Shown: positions 1 through 7,731, counted from the stretch's first letter. The stretch is 9,932 bases of DNA from PNKC01 sp039917655 (GCA_039917655.1 JBDSJC010000040.1:1-9932), one strand, 5' to 3'. The notes: generated by a model not told the origin, from the sequence alone. Made by a program: numbers and translations.

Positions 1-1987
1 CCCGCTGAACGTCCTCCCCGCGAACCGCTGGGTTATGCCAAACGACTGGGCCCTGCTCGCAGGCGGTCCTGCCGACAACGCTGACAACAGCGCTGCCATC
101 GGGACAGCTGAGAACTTCCGCCCTGAGTACGACATCATGATCAACCCTGGTCGTGGCAACCGCGGTCTCGACTTCCCAGAAGGCACGTTCCTTCAGACCG
201 CTGCTAGCCTCGGTGCGGACCTCGCTGTCACCGGCACCACGGTGACCATCAACCTCCCGCAGTCGGGTGCCATCGTTGTTGGCGCGGTTATCCGCGTTGA
301 TAACGAAGACATGACCGTCCTGACGGCACCTACTTCGAACGCCCTTGGCACGCTGGCGACCTTCTCGGTCGGACGCGCGATCAACGCCACGGCTCCAGCG
401 GCCCACATAAAGGGTGCGCTTGTCCTCGTGGCCAATGTGGCCACCACGCCGTTCGAAGGCCCGTTTAGCCTGCTCGACCTCGCTGCCCTCGGGCAGTCGG
501 CCGCGCTGAGCAACTTCCAGCCTGGCAACATCCGCGACACCATCTTTAAGGATGGCGATGTGGACTGGTGGGACGCCCCGATGCCGCCGGCCCTCGTGAC
601 CGTCGACATTCGCGGCACAGGCTTCATCAAGCAGGTCCTGAAGCAGGACGTGTACTACAACGGCACGGCGAACAACACGCTGGGCCAGACGTACCCGAAC
701 CCGTTCTACATCACCAACATCCCGGATAGCCCGTTCATCCCAGCCGTCGCGGCTGGTGGTGGCTTCTACTGGGACAGCTGGGGCAATGATGGCCCGGGTG
801 GCAATGGTCAGGGCGTTTACCGCTTCTGGCAGCCGATCCCGACGCTCGTCGCGTCGGTCCCCGGCCAGAACCCGGTCGGCACCGTCGATAGCTCAGTCTC
901 GTCAGGCCAACTGACGGAACTGACCGCGATCCGCGCGGCCTACGGTGACAACACCATCGCCCGCACCCTCGTTGTCTACAGCGACAACCATGGCGAGTTC
1001 ATGGTTACCGCCAACGGCGACTTCAAGACCGTCCTCACGGCCTGCTCTGTCAACACGCTCGGCGGTGGTTTCCACTGCAAGCCTGGCGACAAGGTCGGCA
1101 CGGGCTCGATCTACGCAACCGTTGATTACCCGGACTTCCGCGGTAAGCACTTCCCTGTCAAGTCCAACACTGCCACGGCAACGTGGACGTGGGGCGGCTT
1201 CAAGGATGTGACCGTGGAATCCGGTGGCGTCGACCAGTTCAAGTACATCGTCTTCCACGCTCTGGACCGCGATGGCTTCTGCAGCGCCGCCAGCTTCGGC
1301 GCCATCAGCCTCCACCCTGTCCTTTCCGGTGCAGCCAATGACACGTTCAACGGCCTGCCGGCGGAGACAGTTGACTTCCTCATCGATTCCGGTGAGGGGA
1401 TCATCATCGGCACCAGCGGTGGCGCTCTTACCGGCGTCAACGATGGCAAGCAGTTCGCCACTGGCGTGAAGACCTTCTCCACGCTGACCAATGATCCTGC
1501 CGTCACCGGCATCTTGGAATTCCCGAACTCGCCGCTGGCAGCAGCCGGTGCGTTGGACGAATGCCAGGCCTGGATCAAGGTCTCGAACAGCCTCCTCGGC
1601 GTCCTGAACGCTCTCGTGATCGCTCATAACGACGAAGGCAACGTTGGGTTCGACAAGATCGTTGATCTGACGAACACGACCTCCTACACGCTGAACTTCC
1701 GCTGGAGCCTGGTCACCTGGGCCGGCGCGGATGGCATCAGCATCAACGACGCCATCAAGGGCACCGGCACCACCGGCAAGAACCCTGGCGGCAACGACAT
1801 CTCGGCTTCGGTCACGGCCATCTATGGTTGGGACCAGGCTGCACAGCAGTGGCTCGGGTTCTTCCCGACGGGCGTTAACGTGCCCGGCGCGAACGACCTG
1901 ACCTCGCTCAAGACCGGCCAGGCCTTCTGGATCGCCATCACCGGGCCCGGATCTGTCACCTGGACTGTCGCGTCCAACGTCGGTTAG
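1..1987 (+). CDS. Large secreted/surface protein, 5'-partial (C-terminal part)
   Basis: The frame is open from the first full codon at base 2 and no start or signal peptide precedes the ATG at 35, so the true start almost certainly lies upstream. At least 661 residues are visible. The composition is that of an exported beta-rich protein: rich in G, T, N, V and A, low in K and R, with no membrane segment. Counting from the Met at 35, residues about 305-400 look like an Ig-like repeat block with paired cysteines (motifs NHGEF, GGGFHCKPGD, YPDFRGKH, TWTWGG), followed by FHALDRDGFC near 407-416. Residues about 550-650 form a C-terminal module (FRWSLVTWAG, IYGWDQAAQQW, LKTGQAFWIAI) resembling the tail of the CAP protein at 6581-7510. 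There is no LPXTG-like or hydrophobic tail, so it may be released or held non-covalently. The precise function is unknown; an S-layer-like or adhesive surface protein is an inference. A strong hairpin lies just downstream. Confidence 0.8.
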   Translation, partial: PLNVLPANRWVMPNDWALLAGGPADNADNSAAIGTAENFRPEYDIMINPGRGNRGLDFPEGTFLQTAASLGADLAVTGTTVTINLPQSGAIVVGAVIRVDNEDMTVLTAPTSNALGTLATFSVGRAINATAPAAHIKGALVLVANVATTPFEGPFSLLDLAALGQSAALSNFQPGNIRDTIFKDGDVDWWDAPMPPALVTVDIRGTGFIKQVLKQDVYYNGTANNTLGQTYPNPFYITNIPDSPFIPAVAAGGGFYWDSWGNDGPGGNGQGVYRFWQPIPTLVASVPGQNPVGTVDSSVSSGQLTELTAIRAAYGDNTIARTLVVYSDNHGEFMVTANGDFKTVLTACSVNTLGGGFHCKPGDKVGTGSIYATVDYPDFRGKHFPVKSNTATATWTWGGFKDVTVESGGVDQFKYIVFHALDRDGFCSAASFGAISLHPVLSGAANDTFNGLPAETVDFLIDSGEGIIIGTSGGALTGVNDGKQFATGVKTFSTLTNDPAVTGILEFPNSPLAAAGALDECQAWIKVSNSLLGVLNALVIAHNDEGNVGFDKIVDLTNTTSYTLNFRWSLVTWAGADGISINDAIKGTGTTGKNPGGNDISASVTAIYGWDQAAQQWLGFFPTGVNVPGANDLTSLKTGQAFWIAITGPGSVTWTVASNVG

Positions 1988-1994
1988 CAACTCT

Positions 1995-2035
1995 GTCCGG
2001 TTCCTCCCCCTCTCCCTTCGGGGAGGGGGGCGGAC
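1995..2035 (+). terminator. Strong UUCG-capped hairpin after the surface-protein gene
   Basis: A 10-bp inner stem (2007-2016 with 2021-2030, one G-U pair) is closed by a C(TTCG)G tetraloop at 2017-2020. An outer helix GTCCG/CGGAC (1995-1999 with 2031-2035) encloses it. It starts 8 bases after the stop codon. No T-tract follows, so it is not a classical intrinsic terminator. It may act as an mRNA 3'-end stabiliser, an attenuator before the next gene, or a copy of a dispersed intergenic palindrome. Confidence 0.5.
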
Positions 2036-2091
2036 CGGGCCAGGAAGCTGATTGAATTCGGTCGCAATACAGGAATGGAGCAACAAGGCAT

Positions 2092-2697
2092 ATGACCAAA
2101 GTAATGAAGATGCTCGGCGGTAGCGGTCTTGCTGCGGTGCTCGGTGTAGTCCTCCTCGGTTTCAGTGGCGCTTTTGGCGCAACCACTGTCTCCGCGGAAT
2201 CTCCCCCGAACCCCCCGTCAAGGTTCGTTGGCTCCGTCAAGGTTGACGGTGCCAACGCCCCCGCTGGGACGACGATCGAAGCGAAGATCGGGACGACGAC
2301 TTGCGGAGTGGCCTCGGCCTTCACCGCCAGCGGCGAAACCCGCTACGCGCTCGATTCGCCGGCACTGGACCCGGGTGCAAACCCGAACTGCGGCACCGAT
2401 GGCGCCGTGGTGACCTTCTACATCGGCGGCAAGCTTGCCAACGAGACCGGCAAGTGGGCGAACTACCAGCTTGGCACCGTCAACTTGACGTACACCACGC
2501 CGGTAACCGCTACTGTCACCGCCACCCCAGGCGCTGGCACGCCCGGCGCCACGCCGTCGCTCACTCCCAAGCCCCCGGTCGTCGGTAACTCGGCGCCCAC
2601 GGGCGAGTCGGCAGCCATCTGGCTGTTCGCCATCCTCGGGATGGGCGCCCTCGCTTTCGGCGTGGGTGGCGTAACCGTCGCTCGTCGCAGCCGCTAA
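2092..2697 (+). CDS. Secreted, C-terminally membrane-anchored surface protein (201 aa)
   Basis: Residues 1-35 form a classical signal peptide: Lys-bearing N-region, hydrophobic core, probable cut after VSA near residue 35. Residues about 41-133 form a single compact beta-type domain that starts PPSRFVGSV, contains the pattern APAGTTIEA, and has Cys71 and Cys100 that could form a disulfide; such Ig- or carboxypeptidase-regulatory-like domains are common in exported Chloroflexota proteins. Residues 134-165 are a Thr/Pro linker. The end has the motif PPVVGNSAPTG, a hydrophobic segment (about 173-196) and a final RRSR. This matches the layout of a cell-wall sorting or membrane-retention tail, but the motif is not canonical LPXTG and no sortase gene is visible. 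The ATG at 2092 has a purine-rich AGGAATGGAG at 2071-2080 and AAGG nearer the start. It lies 104 bases after the large surface protein, with a hairpin between, and ends in a good terminator. The ligand or role is not recognisable. Confidence 0.85.
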   Translation: MTKVMKMLGGSGLAAVLGVVLLGFSGAFGATTVSAESPPNPPSRFVGSVKVDGANAPAGTTIEAKIGTTTCGVASAFTASGETRYALDSPALDPGANPNCGTDGAVVTFYIGGKLANETGKWANYQLGTVNLTYTTPVTATVTATPGAGTPGATPSLTPKPPVVGNSAPTGESAAIWLFAILGMGALAFGVGGVTVARRSR

Positions 2698-2718
2698 CCC
2701 GGCTCAACCGACACAACG

Positions 2719-2744
2719 AAAGGCCCCGCGCAAGCGGGGCCTTT
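2719..2744 (+). terminator. Intrinsic terminator, probably bidirectional
   Basis: A perfect 11-bp stem (2719-2729 with 2734-2744) with a GCAA loop sits 21 bases after the stop of the surface-protein gene. The stem is GC-rich and ends in AAA/TTT, giving TTTCT after the helix on the plus strand and TTTCGTT on the minus strand. It lies about 70 bases beyond the stop of the convergent kinase gene, so it can plausibly end transcription from both sides. Confidence 0.88.
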
Positions 2745-2770
2745 CTGCGTGGCGGCGCGCCTGCGGACGC

Positions 2771-2791
2771 GAGTACTGAGTGCTGAGGTTC
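2771..2791 (+). repeat. Tandem heptamers GAGNNNN (3 units)
   Basis: Three in-phase units are seen: GAGTACT, GAGTGCT, GAGGTTC. They lie between the terminator and the end of the kinase gene, in a spacer with no gene. Similar heptamers occur in other spacers of this window. Confidence 0.5.
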
Positions 2792-2812
2792 TGTGCCGCT
2801 CCCGCCTATCCG

Positions 2813-5800
2813 CTAGCGTCGAGTGTCTAGCGTCGGCACCACGCCGGCATCGCGGAGCGCGCGGTCCAGCCGCTCGGCCGAAAACGGTTTCTGCACCAGG
2901 CCTGCTATCCGCCGTTTCACATCAGTATCGATGTGCGCCTCGGCCGCATAGCCCGTGCAGACGATGACAGGCAGGTCCGGCCGCAGTTCAGTCAGGGCGC
3001 GGAACGTTTCGCTGCCGGTCATGCCGGGCATTACGAGGTCCAGCAGTACGGCCGCGATGCGGTCTGGCCGGGCCTTCACCACCTGCACGGCGGTCGCCCC
3101 CCCGGGAGCTTCCACAACGTTGTAGCCGAGCTCCGCCAGCGTTGCGCTCGTCGTCCGGCGCACCATCTCGTCGTCGTCCACCACCAGGATGAGGTTGCCA
3201 TCGCCGGGGCTGTAGGCGCCACCCACGTGGTCCATGCCGGGGTCCAGCAGAGGCAGCGTAATGGTGAACGTCGTGCCGCCGCCAAGCGTACTCTCCACGC
3301 TGATGTCGCCGTGGTGGCCCTGGACGATGCCATACGTAATCGCCATCCCGAGGCCCGTGCCGGACCCGAGCGGCTTCGTGGTGTAGAACGGCTCGAAGAT
3401 TCGCCGCCGCGTCTCTTCCGTCATGCCTGGCCCATTGTCAGATATCGTCAGCGTGGCCGAAGCGTCATCCGCGGTCAGCGAAATCGCAATGTGGCCTCCT
3501 TCGGGCATCGCGTCCTTGGCATTCAGCACGATGTTTAGCAGCGCCTGCTGCACCTGGCCCGCGTCGCCTTCGATCGAAGCGGCGTTCGGGGCGTACGTCG
3601 TGGTGACGGTGAGGGTGCTGTGCAGCGACGGCCCCGCGAGGCGCAACGTGTCATCGATGACCGTGCGCAGCTCCACCGGCCCGAATTTCACCAGGCCACC
3701 GCGCGAAAACGAAAGCAGGCGGCCCGTCAGGTCGGCCGCGCTGCGCGCCGCATCCTCGATGAGCCCAAGGTTTTCGCGTTCATCCAGGTCCAGGTTCGAA
3801 GAGCGCTTAAGCAGGCCGGCGAACCCGAGGATAGTCGTCAGCAGGTTGTTGAAGTCGTGCGCGAGGTTCCCCGCCATCAGGCCCAGCGATTCCATCTTCT
3901 GGCTCTGCACCAGTTGCGCTTGGATCGAACGCCGCTCCGAAACGTCCCGCACCAGCGCAAGGATCGCGTCGCGGCCGCCGTACGTCACCGTCGAGGCCAC
4001 CACGTCCACGTCTAACAGCGACCCGTCTTTGCGCTGGTAGGCCCGCTCGGCGAGGTGCAGTTCGCCCTGCTGCACCGTCCTCTCTACGTTGCGTAACACA
4101 TCGTCGCGGTCGGCGTGCACGAGTTGGTCGACATCCAGCGTCAGCAATTCGGCGCGCGAATAGCCAAGCGTGCGCTCGGTATAGGCGTTGGCGTCCACGA
4201 TCCGCAGCGTCGTGCTGTCGAATAGCAGGATCATCTCCTCTGCCTGGGCGATCAGTGAGCGGAACTTGAGTTCGCTCTCGGCCAACGAACTCAGGGCGCT
4301 CGCCCGTTCAAGGGCGATCGCCAGCGGGCGCGTCAGGGTGCCAAGCATCGCTACATCGTCGCCATCGTAACGGTTCGCGGCGCTGGCCCAGAGAGAAACG
4401 GTGCCGATTACCGTGTCTCGCACGATCAGCGGCACGCGAATCCCGGACCGCAATCCGTTGGCGGCAAAGAGGCTGCCAACGGGCCCGGGATCCGCTTCCG
4501 CCAGCAGATCCTCGATCAATTCGGCGTTGTGCATCGGCCTCACCGCGGCGTCGGACCCGATGGGGAGCGTGGCCGGGAGGTCCCCAGGTGCAAAGATCGA
4601 AGTGTCCAGGGCGAGCCGTTCGGCCAGCCCGGATTCATAGTCGTAGGTCACCACCACCGCGACGTCGCATTCGAACAGCGCCCGGCACTCCGCGAGGAAG
4701 CCCTCCGCCATGTGGTCCGGCTTGCCTCCAGCTCCGAGGCGCGTCAGCACTCGGTTGATCGCTTCGAGGCGCGCCGTGCGAAGGTCTGCTTCCCGTAGCC
4801 CGCGCACGTGGGCGATCGCCACCGCCACCGGTTCTACCGCCGCCGCCAACCGATGGGCGTCGATTTCGCTGAACTGCCCCACTGCCGACGACCCCACGGT
4901 GACCACTCCCAGTGGCGCGGCAGGCGGTCCGATGAGCACTCGCATGCTCGAGCGCATCCCTTCGTCCCTGAGCAGCTGCGAAGTGTAGCTCGGTGAATCC
5001 TCGGGCTGGGTGAGGTCGGCGATAACATGCACCACGGCGCCGCCGATACTGGGTGACGGAGCCAGCGGCCCGAACGTCACGCTGCTGCCCAGCGGCCAGG
5101 CGACCATATAGGCCGTATCGATGCCCGCCACGGAGACCTGCTCGCCGTCCACGATGCCAATTGCGCAGTGGTCTGCCTGGTACATCGCGCGGATCGCGGC
5201 AGCGACTGGTTGGGCAACTTCTGCCAGGCTCTCTTTCGGACCCAGCGCGCTGAGCACGTTGAGGACTGCCTGGGTGCGTTGCGTCTGTTCCTGCAGCGAG
5301 GTCACCGTCAACGCCCGCTCGATGACCAGCGCCAGCACCGGCGCTACCGCCCACAGGAGCTGGGGCGCATCCCGGTTGAATCGCCGTTCGCTGCCGCAGC
5401 CCACGACCAGCATCCCGACCGGCCCGCTGCTTCCATCGAGCCGTACCGAAAGCGCGCTGTGCATCCGCAATCGTGTGGCTGCTTCTGAGAGCCAGGTAGG
5501 TGCTGTGGCATAGCGCGGGTCGTTCGCATCGAAGCTCTCGCTCCGCGAATCGAGCATCTCCTGGAAGCTCACCGAATCGGCGAGGCGTGCGCGCGCGGGC
5601 AACGTCGTTTCGTAGGCGCCAACGAGCGCCACACGGGTGCGGACGCCCGCTTCGAGGTCGAACGAATGGATGGTTACGAGGTCCGCGCCGATCGTTCCGC
5701 GCAACTCTTCGGCGAAGCAGTGTGCCGCTTCTTCAGGGCCAGCGCCCGCATTAAGGGTCGAAAGCATGGTCGCCAGCGCCGTTGCGTCCGTCTGGCGTTC

Positions 5801-6466
5801 GTTCGCCGCGGCCAGCAGACGCACGCGGTCGACAGCGAGTCCGATCGGCGAGCAGAGCTGCTGGAGGTCCGCCGCCTCGCATGAGCCGAGGTGACCGCGG
5901 ACCGAACTGGCAACACTTACCAGGCCGATCGACCCATCCGAAAGCCGAAACGGGGCGCGGATGAGGGAGCGAAGTCCGGCTCTCCGGGCCACCTCGGTGC
6001 CAGGGTTGAGGACAGCGTTGCCGAGGTCCGGAAACGCCTGCGCCCGCCCCTCGATCGCCTCGCGGTAGGCGACGATGTCCGCCTCCGCGAGCACCGCCGA
6101 GATATCGCCCGCTTCCACGACCGTCGACGTAAAGCCCAGCAGTTCACGGCTTCGCTGTTCGAGGTTGACCAGCCCAAGCGCAACATGCTCGGCCGAAAAG
6201 AAGGTGCGCAAGCGCAGGCAGATGGTTTCGCACGCCGGGCCGATCGCTTCGGCGGTTGCGAGAGTCGCAAGGATGTCGGCTGAAAGGGAGAGGAGCGCGA
6301 ACTGGTGTTGGTTCGCAGGTTCAGCGATGGGGGCGATAGCCACGGAGTCCGCGCGACCACAGAACTCGTCGGTCGACGGTTTCACCGCGGCTAAGAGAGA
6401 GCGAGCCTCGTACTCGCCCTCGCGTAAACCTGCTGCCACGCATACTCTCCGCGGCTGCGCGCGCAC
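2813..6466 (-). CDS. Soluble multi-sensor hybrid histidine kinase (GAF x4, PAS, HisKA, HATPase, REC)
   Basis: The protein autophosphorylates on histidine and passes phosphate to its own receiver domain. Domains in 1217-residue numbering: four GAF domains (about 57-218, 227-388, 395-557, 563-722), PAS (733-845), HisKA dimerisation domain with H-box LAHDFNNLL and phospho-His870, HATPase_c with N-box LNIVLNAKDAM (977-987), G1 DNGPGM (1010-1015), F-box FEPFYTTK and G2 GTGLGM (1036-1041), then a receiver (about 1092-1205) with acidic pocket DDDE (1097-1100), phospho-Asp1143, Thr1171 and Lys1193. All key catalytic residues are present. No membrane segment is seen, so it should sense cytosolic signals; no phytochrome-type chromophore cysteine is evident. 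The GTG at 6466 has no well-spaced ribosome site; the GTG at 6439 (residue 10) has GGAGAG about 5 bases upstream and is a good alternative start. There is no adjacent response regulator or Hpt gene, so the output is unknown. Transcription probably starts in the AT-rich spacer upstream. Confidence 0.95.
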   Translation of the reverse strand: MRAQPRRVCVAAGLREGEYEARSLLAAVKPSTDEFCGRADSVAIAPIAEPANQHQFALLSLSADILATLATAEAIGPACETICLRLRTFFSAEHVALGLVNLEQRSRELLGFTSTVVEAGDISAVLAEADIVAYREAIEGRAQAFPDLGNAVLNPGTEVARRAGLRSLIRAPFRLSDGSIGLVSVASSVRGHLGSCEAADLQQLCSPIGLAVDRVRLLAAANERQTDATALATMLSTLNAGAGPEEAAHCFAEELRGTIGADLVTIHSFDLEAGVRTRVALVGAYETTLPARARLADSVSFQEMLDSRSESFDANDPRYATAPTWLSEAATRLRMHSALSVRLDGSSGPVGMLVVGCGSERRFNRDAPQLLWAVAPVLALVIERALTVTSLQEQTQRTQAVLNVLSALGPKESLAEVAQPVAAAIRAMYQADHCAIGIVDGEQVSVAGIDTAYMVAWPLGSSVTFGPLAPSPSIGGAVVHVIADLTQPEDSPSYTSQLLRDEGMRSSMRVLIGPPAAPLGVVTVGSSAVGQFSEIDAHRLAAAVEPVAVAIAHVRGLREADLRTARLEAINRVLTRLGAGGKPDHMAEGFLAECRALFECDVAVVVTYDYESGLAERLALDTSIFAPGDLPATLPIGSDAAVRPMHNAELIEDLLAEADPGPVGSLFAANGLRSGIRVPLIVRDTVIGTVSLWASAANRYDGDDVAMLGTLTRPLAIALERASALSSLAESELKFRSLIAQAEEMILLFDSTTLRIVDANAYTERTLGYSRAELLTLDVDQLVHADRDDVLRNVERTVQQGELHLAERAYQRKDGSLLDVDVVASTVTYGGRDAILALVRDVSERRSIQAQLVQSQKMESLGLMAGNLAHDFNNLLTTILGFAGLLKRSSNLDLDERENLGLIEDAARSAADLTGRLLSFSRGGLVKFGPVELRTVIDDTLRLAGPSLHSTLTVTTTYAPNAASIEGDAGQVQQALLNIVLNAKDAMPEGGHIAISLTADDASATLTISDNGPGMTEETRRRIFEPFYTTKPLGSGTGLGMAITYGIVQGHHGDISVESTLGGGTTFTITLPLLDPGMDHVGGAYSPGDGNLILVVDDDEMVRRTTSATLAELGYNVVEAPGGATAVQVVKARPDRIAAVLLDLVMPGMTGSETFRALTELRPDLPVIVCTGYAAEAHIDTDVKRRIAGLVQKPFSAERLDRALRDAGVVPTLDTRR

Positions 6467-6489
6467 TCCCCACGGCCTGGGGGCACACG

Positions 6490-6580
6490 CCGTCGTGGTT
6501 AAGGAATCCTAAACCGTTGAGTATGTAAAGAGAAATAAGGGTTATCCCGAACATAAAGAAACGTGTTTTGCGAATCTAGC
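6490..6580 (-). promoter_or_regulatory. AT-rich spacer, probable promoter region of the kinase gene
   Basis: This stretch between the CAP gene stop and the kinase start is visibly AT-rich compared with its GC-rich surroundings, with runs such as TTTCTTTATG and TTATTTCTCTTTACATA on the minus strand. That is expected of a promoter. No convincing -35/-10 pair with normal spacing was found, so the exact site is not assigned. Confidence 0.35.
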
Positions 6581-7510
6581 TCAGTAAGCCCACGCCACAT
6601 TCGCCGATACCTGAATGTAGTACACGGCCCCTGCCTGCAGGCTGGCGAAAGAGTTCACGTAGCCCGGTCCATTCGGTGCGTACTTCTCCCAGATGCCATC
6701 GACAGCGTCCCAACGGTAGACCGCCTCCACGTAGCCTTGCAGACTTCGGAGGGCCGCCGTCACTGGCTGAGTCTCACCGCCGTAGGTCACCAGGTTCATC
6801 CCCGCTGACAGCCCGAGGCTGATGCCTGAAAGGTTTGTCGGGGTAACCGTTGAGGTGGGGCTGGCAGTCTGCGAAGGCGGGCGCGTTGGCGTGGAAGTTG
6901 ATGTCGAACTCGAGGTTGCGGGGGATGCTGGGCTGGTTGCGAACGGAGTGGCGGTGGTCGTTGGCGTGTTCGTCGCGGGCGGGGGCGGCGGTGCCCCAGA
7001 ATCGTCAACGAACCCGAAGTCCGTGGTCCACGCGCTGCCGTGCTGGCCGATCCCGATGACCTTGTACGTGGGATACAGGATGTTCTGCTTGTGCCCCGCT
7101 GAGCCCATCCACATGCCGAATATCGTCTCCGCGCCTGTCGAGCCGTAGGCGATATTTTCGGCGGCGCCGGTGGCGTACCCGCAATCCTGAGCCCGTTGAA
7201 CCGGGGTTCGCCCAAGCGAGTCTGTGTGTGAGAATCCGGCCCCCAGCCCGTTCGACCCGTTGTCAGCAGACTTCCAGGCGGCTGCCCGGTTCAAGTTGGC
7301 CGAAAGCTTCAGGGAGGTCAGCCCGGCGGAAGCGCGTGCGCCGTTGATCAGCACGAGCATCTGCTCTTCGGCAGCGTTCATCCCGTCCTCGCTCGTCGTG
7401 CAGTTGGTCAACGCCGAGACGTGCGCGCCGCCACGCGGCAGCAACCCCACCGCAAACAGTGCGAGTAACAGAAAACCACCTGCCGTGAAGGCGAAACTGC
7501 GCTTGCGCAT
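6581..7510 (-). CDS. Secreted CAP/SCP-like domain protein with C-terminal W-D module
   Basis: The protein is 309 residues from the ATG at 7510. An in-frame GTG at 7537 would add nine residues, but the ATG gives a standard signal peptide (MRKR, hydrophobic core, probable cut after VSA) and has GGGGGA just upstream. The CAP domain spans about residues 45-170 and shows the family marks FSHTDSLGR (His95), AENIAYG (Glu118), the GHKQNIL motif (His140) and the final TTDFGFV strand. Bacterial CAP proteins are extracellular and of mostly unknown activity; the metal-binding His/Glu set is intact here. Residues about 172-229 are a Pro/Thr/Ser linker. Residues about 230-309 form a module (AGMNLVTYGG, AVYRWDAVDGIW, LQAGAVYYIQV) that resembles the end of the large surface protein at the window start, so both may share a surface partner or anchoring mechanism. 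Its upstream region carries paired 11-base direct repeats that look like a response-regulator operator. Confidence 0.9.
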   Translation of the reverse strand: MRKRSFAFTAGGFLLLALFAVGLLPRGGAHVSALTNCTTSEDGMNAAEEQMLVLINGARASAGLTSLKLSANLNRAAAWKSADNGSNGLGAGFSHTDSLGRTPVQRAQDCGYATGAAENIAYGSTGAETIFGMWMGSAGHKQNILYPTYKVIGIGQHGSAWTTDFGFVDDSGAPPPPPATNTPTTTATPFATSPASPATSSSTSTSTPTRPPSQTASPTSTVTPTNLSGISLGLSAGMNLVTYGGETQPVTAALRSLQGYVEAVYRWDAVDGIWEKYAPNGPGYVNSFASLQAGAVYYIQVSANVAWAY

Positions 7511-7587
7511 GGTCCCCCAAATGCGGTGCACGGACACGTCCGCGCGACCAGTCTTCGCACCCTAACCTCCCAAATCTTCGAACGAAA

Positions 7588-7631
7588 CTGTTAGGAAGCT
7601 GTTAGAGGGAGGATTTTACGAAGAGTTTACG
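7588..7631. promoter_or_regulatory. Two pairs of 11-bp direct repeats (PhoB/PhoP-type operator geometry)
   Basis: Four consecutive 11-base units are seen: CTGTTAGGAAG (7588), CTGTTAGAGGG (7599), AGGATTTTACG (7610) and AAGAGTTTACG (7621). The first two share CTGTTAG; the last two share TTTACG. On the minus strand they read CGTAAA-N5-CGTAAA and CTAACA-N5-CTAACA, the 6-5-6 layout known for PhoP boxes (TTAACA-N5-TTAACA) and close to the 11-base spacing of PhoB boxes. They lie 78-121 bases upstream of the CAP gene ATG and about 115-155 bases upstream of the phosphatase gene, so the CAP gene is the likelier target. Regulator identity is inferred from geometry only. Confidence 0.5.
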
Positions 7632-7638
7632 TTTGGGA

Positions 7639-7680
7639 GAGGCCCGAAGTGCCGGGCCCGAGGTGCGAGGCCGGGTGGCG
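7639..7680 (+). repeat. Tandem heptamers, six in-phase units
   Basis: The units are GAGGCCC, GAAGTGC, CGGGCCC, GAGGTGC, GAGGCCG and GGTGGCG, without gaps. They show an alternation of GAGGCCC-like and GAGGTGC-like units. The array lies directly beyond the 11-base repeats in the spacer before the histidine-phosphatase gene. Part of it (7641-7646 with 7653-7658) can also fold into a short hairpin. Confidence 0.55.
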
Positions 7681-7691
7681 GTTGGCCGTTA

Positions 7692-7713
7692 GCCTCTCGG
7701 GCCTCAGCTCCTC
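7692..7713 (-). repeat. Heptamers GAGNNNN in inverted orientation
   Basis: On the minus strand this reads GAGGAGCT, GAGGCCC, GAGAGGC: two exact 7-base units and one of 8 bases. It lies 12-33 bases after the plus-oriented array, so the two together form an imperfect inverted pair upstream of the phosphatase gene. Confidence 0.4.
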
Positions 7714-7731
7714 GCCCTACCGTCTTTCCTC

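Noticed and set aside
902..2086. 394-codon open frame on the minus strand opposite the large surface protein
   Set aside because: It is antisense to a convincing secreted protein; its translation is Arg/Asp/Gly/Val-rich with no recognisable motif, typical of a GC-rich shadow frame.
4635..5354. 239-codon frame on the minus strand within the kinase gene
   Set aside because: It lies on the same strand but out of frame inside the clear GAF domains; Gly/Arg/Ala-rich text with no domain.
6520..6550. Possible terminator GGGATAACCC plus T-rich stretch after the CAP gene (minus strand)
   Set aside because: The stem is only three base pairs, too weak for an intrinsic terminator.
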